NCBI GenBank assembly: GCA_003455715.1
Contig: DMQJ01000191.1
Span: forward strand, 1 to 9,669
Length of the DNA stretch: 9,669 bases
Direction: 5' to 3'
Origin: Acidimicrobiaceae bacterium
Lineage (GTDB): Bacteria; Actinomycetota; Acidimicrobiia; Acidimicrobiales; Ilumatobacteraceae
The translations under genes and the position numbers were made by a program. The notes under the pieces are model-generated. The model worked only from the letters and a program-made list of their open reading frames with translations, was not told where the DNA came from and did not search any database. Of the stretch, positions 5,604-9,669 are shown in pieces (position 1 is the stretch's first letter; each line of letters opens with the position of its first letter).

Positions 5604-7598
5604 GTGACCATCACCTCCACGTACGACGCCTCGGCAATTCAGGCTCTCTCCGGCCTGCAGCACGTGCGGCAGCGACCGCTGATGTACCTCGGTTCGGCCG
5701 GGGTGGGCGTCGGCGGCCTGCACCACCTCATCTGGGAGATCGTCGACAACTCGGTCGACGAGGCCATGGCCGGCAACGGCGACCGCATCGTGGTCACCCT
5801 CTACAAAGACGGTTCGGTGTCGGTGCAAGACTTCGGTCGCGGCATCCCGGTGGATCCGATGACGTCGGGCAACCACAAGGGGCGTTCCGCGCTTGAGGTG
5901 GTGTTGTGCGAAACCAATGCCGGCGGCAAGTTCGATGCGGGCAGCTACAAGGTGTCGGGCGGCCTGCACGGCGTGGGCGCCAGCGTGGTCACCGCCCTGT
6001 GCACCAAGCTGGAGGCCGAGGTGTGGCGTGGCGGCCGCCGCTGGGGGCTCACGCTCGAGGCGCAGAAGGGCCGCAAGGGTGAGGTGGAGCCCGGTGTGCC
6101 CACCGGCCCCATTCGCGACGTCGGGCCCGCCGCCAACAAGTCCACCACCGGCACCACCATCCGCTTCTGGCCCGACCTGTCGCTGTTCCACGACGAGCAC
6201 GGCGCGCCCTTCACCAGGCCGCAGTGGTCGCTGCGCCTCATCGGCGAGCGCTTCCGTCACAAGAGTTTCGTGCACCCCGGTCTCACCTTCGAACTGCGTG
6301 ACAAGCGCGACCCGGCCAACGAAACCGTCACCGAGTGGTGCTCCACCGGCGGCGTGGCCGACCTGGTGGCCGAACTCACTGCCGACTCCGATGCCGTCAG
6401 CCCGGTGGTGGGCTTCGTGGGCGATGCCGACGGCGACACCACCGTGCACGCCGCCGTGCGCTGGACCGCCGATGGTCGCGACACGGTGCTCGGCTTCGCC
6501 AACGGTGTGGCCACGCCCGAGGGTGGCACGCACATCAACGGGTTCCGCAACGCCATTACCGAAGCCGTGCAGAAGTACGTCGCCGATCGCGGCCTGCTGA
6601 AAGACAAGGAGCAGGCCCCCAACACGCGCGACATCTTCGCCGCGGCCACTGGCGTGGTGAGCATCATGCTGCCCGGGCCGCAGTTCGCCGGTAACTCGAA
6701 GAGCAAGCTGATGAACCCGGAGGGCACGGCCCGTGCCCGCCAGGTGGTGCTGCCCATCATGAGCCGCTGGCTGGAAGAGAACCCGGCCGAGGCGAAGAAG
6801 GTGGCCGACCTGGCCATTGCGGCCATGCGGTCGCGCACCAAGAGCAACGCCGAGCAAGCGGCGGTGCGCGCCCTGCTGTCCAAGGGCTCCAAGAGCCGCA
6901 ACGGGCTGCCCGCCAAGCTGCGCGACTGCACGTTCAAGACCGAACGGCCCACCGAGGTGCTGTTGGTGGAGGGCGACTCCGCGGGTGGCACGGCGGTGGA
7001 TGCCCGCGACCCCAGCTTCCAGGCCATCCTGCCGTTGCGTGGCAAGCCGCTCAACGCGTACGAGGAAGACCTCGAGCGGGTGGTGAAGTCGCTCGCCGAT
7101 CTCATCCTCTCCATGGGCTGCGGCATCGGCGAAGACTTCGACCTCGACAAGTTCCGCTACGACCGGGTGCTGGTGGTGGCCGACGCCGACAACGACGGCA
7201 TGCACATTCGCACGCTCATCACGGTCTTCCTCTATCGCTGGTGCCCGGGGTTCATCGAGTCGGGCCGCCTCTGGTACGCGATGCCGCCGCTGTGGAGCAC
7301 CGTGTACCGGGGTGAACGCATCTACCTCGCCGACGACGCCGCGCTGGCCGCCTGGCGGGCCGAGCACCCCGACCACAGGGGTCACGTCAACAGAATGAAG
7401 GGCCTCGGAGAAATGGATGCCAAGGAGCTGAAGTTGGTCGTGGGCCCGGGCCGTACGATCGGCCAGGTGGCGGTCGACGACCCGACCAGCCTCGCCCGCT
7501 TGGCCGACCGCTTGTTCGGCAAGAAGAGCGAACCGCGCAAGCAGTGGTTCCTCGAACGGTCGGGCGAGTCGCTGAGCATCAAGGAGGGCAGCCGCTGA
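5604..7598 (+). CDS. parE: Type IIA topoisomerase ATPase/Toprim subunit, topoisomerase IV subunit B-like
   Basis: The product is 664 residues from a GTG start with a weak GGAG eleven bases upstream. Known for the family: it binds and hydrolyses ATP and, with the A subunit, passes one DNA duplex through another. The GHKL ATPase motifs are E45 and N49 in EIVDNSVDEA, D76 in DFGRGIP, the glycine lid GGLHGVGA (119-126) and GTTIRFWPD. The QTK loop that senses the ATP gamma-phosphate reads NSK (364-366). The Toprim part has EGDSAGG (E456), PLRGK, DADNDG (527-532; metal-binding acidic residues) and KGLGEMD. The length suits ParE or a short GyrB without the proteobacterial insert. The next gene overlaps this stop by one base. 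GyrB is the alternative name. Topoisomerase IV is preferred because the partner lacks a recognisable GyrA box and no replication-origin genes are adjacent. Second B-type genes are known in some actinobacteria. Confidence 0.94.
   Translation: MTITSTYDASAIQALSGLQHVRQRPLMYLGSAGVGVGGLHHLIWEIVDNSVDEAMAGNGDRIVVTLYKDGSVSVQDFGRGIPVDPMTSGNHKGRSALEVVLCETNAGGKFDAGSYKVSGGLHGVGASVVTALCTKLEAEVWRGGRRWGLTLEAQKGRKGEVEPGVPTGPIRDVGPAANKSTTGTTIRFWPDLSLFHDEHGAPFTRPQWSLRLIGERFRHKSFVHPGLTFELRDKRDPANETVTEWCSTGGVADLVAELTADSDAVSPVVGFVGDADGDTTVHAAVRWTADGRDTVLGFANGVATPEGGTHINGFRNAITEAVQKYVADRGLLKDKEQAPNTRDIFAAATGVVSIMLPGPQFAGNSKSKLMNPEGTARARQVVLPIMSRWLEENPAEAKKVADLAIAAMRSRTKSNAEQAAVRALLSKGSKSRNGLPAKLRDCTFKTERPTEVLLVEGDSAGGTAVDARDPSFQAILPLRGKPLNAYEEDLERVVKSLADLILSMGCGIGEDFDLDKFRYDRVLVVADADNDGMHIRTLITVFLYRWCPGFIESGRLWYAMPPLWSTVYRGERIYLADDAALAAWRAEHPDHRGHVNRMKGLGEMDAKELKLVVGPGRTIGQVAVDDPTSLARLADRLFGKKSEPRKQWFLERSGESLSIKEGSR
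7581..7588 (+). promoter_or_regulatory. Strong Shine-Dalgarno site for the A subunit, inside the end of the B subunit gene
   Basis: AAGGAGGG lies nine bases before the ATG at 7598, within the last codons of the B subunit gene. That ATG overlaps the TGA stop (7596-7598) as TGATG. The arrangement implies translational coupling and matched synthesis of the two subunits. Confidence 0.85.
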
Positions 7599-9669
7599 TG
7601 GCGCGCACCAAGAAGCCCGCGGGCGGCACGAACCTGTTCGAGTTCAGCGAGAACGTGGTCGCGCTCCCCGCCGCCGAACAACTCGACCGCGACTACTTCG
7701 CTTACGCCGAACAGGTCATCCAAGACCGCGCCGTGCCGTCGGCGCTCGACGGTTTGAAACCGGTGCACCGTCGCATCCTGTGGGACATGTGGACCCAGCG
7801 GCTGCTGCCCGATCGGCCGTTCGTGAAGACGGCCCGGGTCACCGGCGACACGATGGCGCTCTACCACCCGCACGGCAACCAGTCCATCGCCGACGCGTTG
7901 GTGCGTCTCGCCCAGCCGTTCTCCAACCTGGTGCCCCTGCTCGACTTCCACGGCAACATGGGGTCACCCGACTTTTCCGCGGCCGCTGAGCGCTACACCG
8001 AAACCCGACTCGGCAAGTTCGGGGTGCTGCTGCTCGACGGCATCGACCAGGGCATCGTGCCAATGGTGGCCAACTACGAAGGCTCCACACAGGAGCCCGT
8101 GGTGCTGCCGGCGGCGTTCCCCAACCTGTTGGTCAACGGCGCAAACGGCATTGCTGTGGGCCTGTCGTCGTACCTGCCCCCACACGACCCACGTGAGGTG
8201 TGCGCAGCGGCGAAGATGCTCATCGACAACCCGAAGGCGATGGTCGACGAGTTGATGACGGTGTTGCCGGGGCCGTCGTTCCCGTCGCCGTGCACCATCA
8301 CCAACGGCGACGAACTGCTCGACATCTACCGCACCGGCCAGGGCCGCGTTACCGTGCGCGGCGCCTGGACCGTTGAAGATCTCGGTCGCGGCAAGCAGCA
8401 GTTGGTCATCACGTCGCTGCCCTATGCCGACACCATGCTGGGCTCCACCGAGAAGTTCGTCGGCATGCTGGCCGACGCGGTCGATGCCGGCGACGTGGGC
8501 GGCGTCACCAGCCTCAACGACGAGTCGTCCGACGGGCAGGTGCGCATCACCATCGGCCTGGCCACGGGTGTGGCAGGCGAGCAGATCATCCCCGCGCTGC
8601 TGAAGTACACCAACCTGCAGGTCACCAACAAGGTGCAGATGCACTTCCTCGACGAGCACGGCATCGTCCGCCTCTACAACCTGCGCACGGTGCTGAAGGC
8701 CTGGATCGACCATCGCGTTCGGGTCATCGTCACCCGCTCCGAGAACCGGCTCGAACGCATTGCCGAGCGTCTGCATCGCCTGGCCGGTTACTTGGCCGTG
8801 CTCATCGACATCGACGAAACCATCGCCATCGTGCGCACCTCCAAGACCCGGGCCATCGCCCGCGAGCGCCTGTGTGCCCGCTGGGAGATCGACGAGAGCC
8901 AAGCCAACGCGGTGCTCGATCTCAACCTCGGCCAACTCACCGAAGACGCCGTCATCGAGTTCCAGCGCGAGAGCGAGGAGTTGAAGAAGGAGGCCGCGCG
9001 GCTGCAGGCGCTGTTGGCGTCGCCCACCAAGTTGCGCCGCCAGGTGGGTATCGAACTCGACGAGGTGGTCCCCGAGTTCGATGGCGTGGCGCTGCGCGTC
9101 ACCGACATCGTCACCGAGGCCCAACCGCGTGTGTCGAAGGCTGCCATGGTGCTCGACACGCCCGCCACTGTGGCCATCGACGTCAACGGTTGGGCGCAGG
9201 CGTCGCGGGCCGGCACCAAGGCCAAGCTCAAGCTGGAACCGTTGTTCACCTTCGACACCTCCACCGCTGCCAACCTGGTGGTCATCACCAACGCCGGTCA
9301 GTTGCACCGCACGCTGGTGGCATCGGTGCCCACCGACAAACCCACCGCGGCGGCCAGCCTGTTCACCGGGCTCGACCCGGCAGCGAAGGTGCTCGGCTGG
9401 TGGATCGACGAGACGTTCCCCACCGATCTGCTGTACGTGCTGTCCGACGGGCAGATCAAGCGCACCTCGGGCGACGACCTGGTGGGTGGCGACCGCAAGG
9501 GGGGCATCGCCACCGTGAAGTGCGCGCCCGGCGAGGAGGTGGTGGCGGTGCTGCCGTTCGCCGACGACACGCCGCTGCTCATCGTCACCGCTCAGGGGCA
9601 GGGCATCCGCTTCCTGCCCGACGACGTGCGCCCGATGGGCCGTAGCGCGAGCGGCGTGCGCGGCATCAA
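7598..9669 (+). CDS. parC: Type IIA topoisomerase breakage-reunion subunit, topoisomerase IV subunit A-like (partial)
   Basis: This is open for 690 codons to the window edge, so the end of the C-terminal domain is missing. The ATG at 7598 follows a strong Shine-Dalgarno site. Known for the family: a tyrosine attacks DNA to make the double-strand break through which a second duplex passes. Visible motifs are LDGLKPVHRR near the N-terminus, YHPHGN (residues 89-94), and AAAERYTETRL with the catalytic Y133 preceded by R132. PNLLVNGANGIAVG follows further on. A charged helix near 445-475 is the usual coiled coil. The beta-pinwheel domain begins near 490 and its last visible blade ends in GRSASGVRGI. 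Between NGWAQASRAG and NLVVITN (about 529-560), where gyrases carry QRRGGKG, no such box is seen; its loss favours topoisomerase IV. At the quinolone-contact position the usual serine is Q95, beside N94; D99 matches the second contact residue. GyrA is the alternative name. Confidence 0.94.
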   Translation, partial: MARTKKPAGGTNLFEFSENVVALPAAEQLDRDYFAYAEQVIQDRAVPSALDGLKPVHRRILWDMWTQRLLPDRPFVKTARVTGDTMALYHPHGNQSIADALVRLAQPFSNLVPLLDFHGNMGSPDFSAAAERYTETRLGKFGVLLLDGIDQGIVPMVANYEGSTQEPVVLPAAFPNLLVNGANGIAVGLSSYLPPHDPREVCAAAKMLIDNPKAMVDELMTVLPGPSFPSPCTITNGDELLDIYRTGQGRVTVRGAWTVEDLGRGKQQLVITSLPYADTMLGSTEKFVGMLADAVDAGDVGGVTSLNDESSDGQVRITIGLATGVAGEQIIPALLKYTNLQVTNKVQMHFLDEHGIVRLYNLRTVLKAWIDHRVRVIVTRSENRLERIAERLHRLAGYLAVLIDIDETIAIVRTSKTRAIARERLCARWEIDESQANAVLDLNLGQLTEDAVIEFQRESEELKKEAARLQALLASPTKLRRQVGIELDEVVPEFDGVALRVTDIVTEAQPRVSKAAMVLDTPATVAIDVNGWAQASRAGTKAKLKLEPLFTFDTSTAANLVVITNAGQLHRTLVASVPTDKPTAAASLFTGLDPAAKVLGWWIDETFPTDLLYVLSDGQIKRTSGDDLVGGDRKGGIATVKCAPGEEVVAVLPFADDTPLLIVTAQGQGIRFLPDDVRPMGRSASGVRGI

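Noticed and set aside
5307..7385. A 692-codon open frame on the minus strand opposite the topoisomerase B subunit
   Set aside because: The plus strand has unmistakable conserved motifs. The antisense frame is His/Gly/Val-rich, typical of shadows in GC-rich genes.
7964..9307. A 447-codon open frame on the minus strand opposite the topoisomerase A subunit
   Set aside because: It is a shadow of a conserved gene with clear GyrA/ParC motifs, and has no recognisable domain.
5604..9669. Primary gyrase operon at the replication origin
   Set aside because: No dnaA, dnaN or recF is next to it, no DnaA-box cluster was noticed, and the GyrA box is missing. Gyrase identity is not excluded, but it is less likely.

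Overview
The window is GC-rich, roughly two-thirds G+C by eye, and is densely coded. Shine-Dalgarno sites and TANNNT-type -10 candidates look actinobacterial. The best guess is a high-GC actinobacterium, possibly an Acidimicrobiia/Ilumatobacter-like lineage. That guess rests on the C-terminal 'PxRLxDTR ... GYF' repeats of the first secreted protein, which I associate with that group. It is inference, because no rRNA or other taxonomic marker is present.

Layout. (1) 1-550, minus strand: the N-terminal 183 residues of a ClC-family anion transporter, cut by the window edge. Its motifs look like the fluoride/proton antiporter (CLC-F) branch. (2) 551-658: a short divergent intergenic region. (3) 659-4525, plus: a 1288-residue exported protein with a signal peptide, fourteen RCC1-like repeats on a near-perfect 186-bp period, and three C-terminal repeats of about 120 residues. 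Cysteines occur only as regularly spaced pairs. (4) 4627-5460, plus: a 277-residue exported protein whose N-terminal half looks like a PPC-type beta domain. (5) 5604-7598, plus: the ATPase/Toprim subunit of a type IIA topoisomerase. (6) 7598 to the window end, plus: its breakage-reunion subunit, overlapping the previous stop codon by one base and truncated by the window edge.

How the genes relate. The two topoisomerase genes form one translationally coupled operon encoding an A2B2 enzyme. Topoisomerase IV (ParE/ParC-like) is favoured over gyrase because the GyrA box appears to be missing from the A subunit and no dnaA-dnaN-recF context is visible. The two secreted proteins are adjacent and co-oriented and may be expressed together, but nothing ties them functionally to each other or to the topoisomerase. 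The transporter is divergent and separate.

No mobile element, CRISPR array, tRNA or rRNA was seen, and no gene-free stretch exceeds 143 bp. I do not find a convincing new multi-gene system. The points most worth a second look are the fourteen-repeat, fully cysteine-paired RCC1 protein, and the unusual residues at the ATP loop, quinolone pocket and GyrA box of the topoisomerase.
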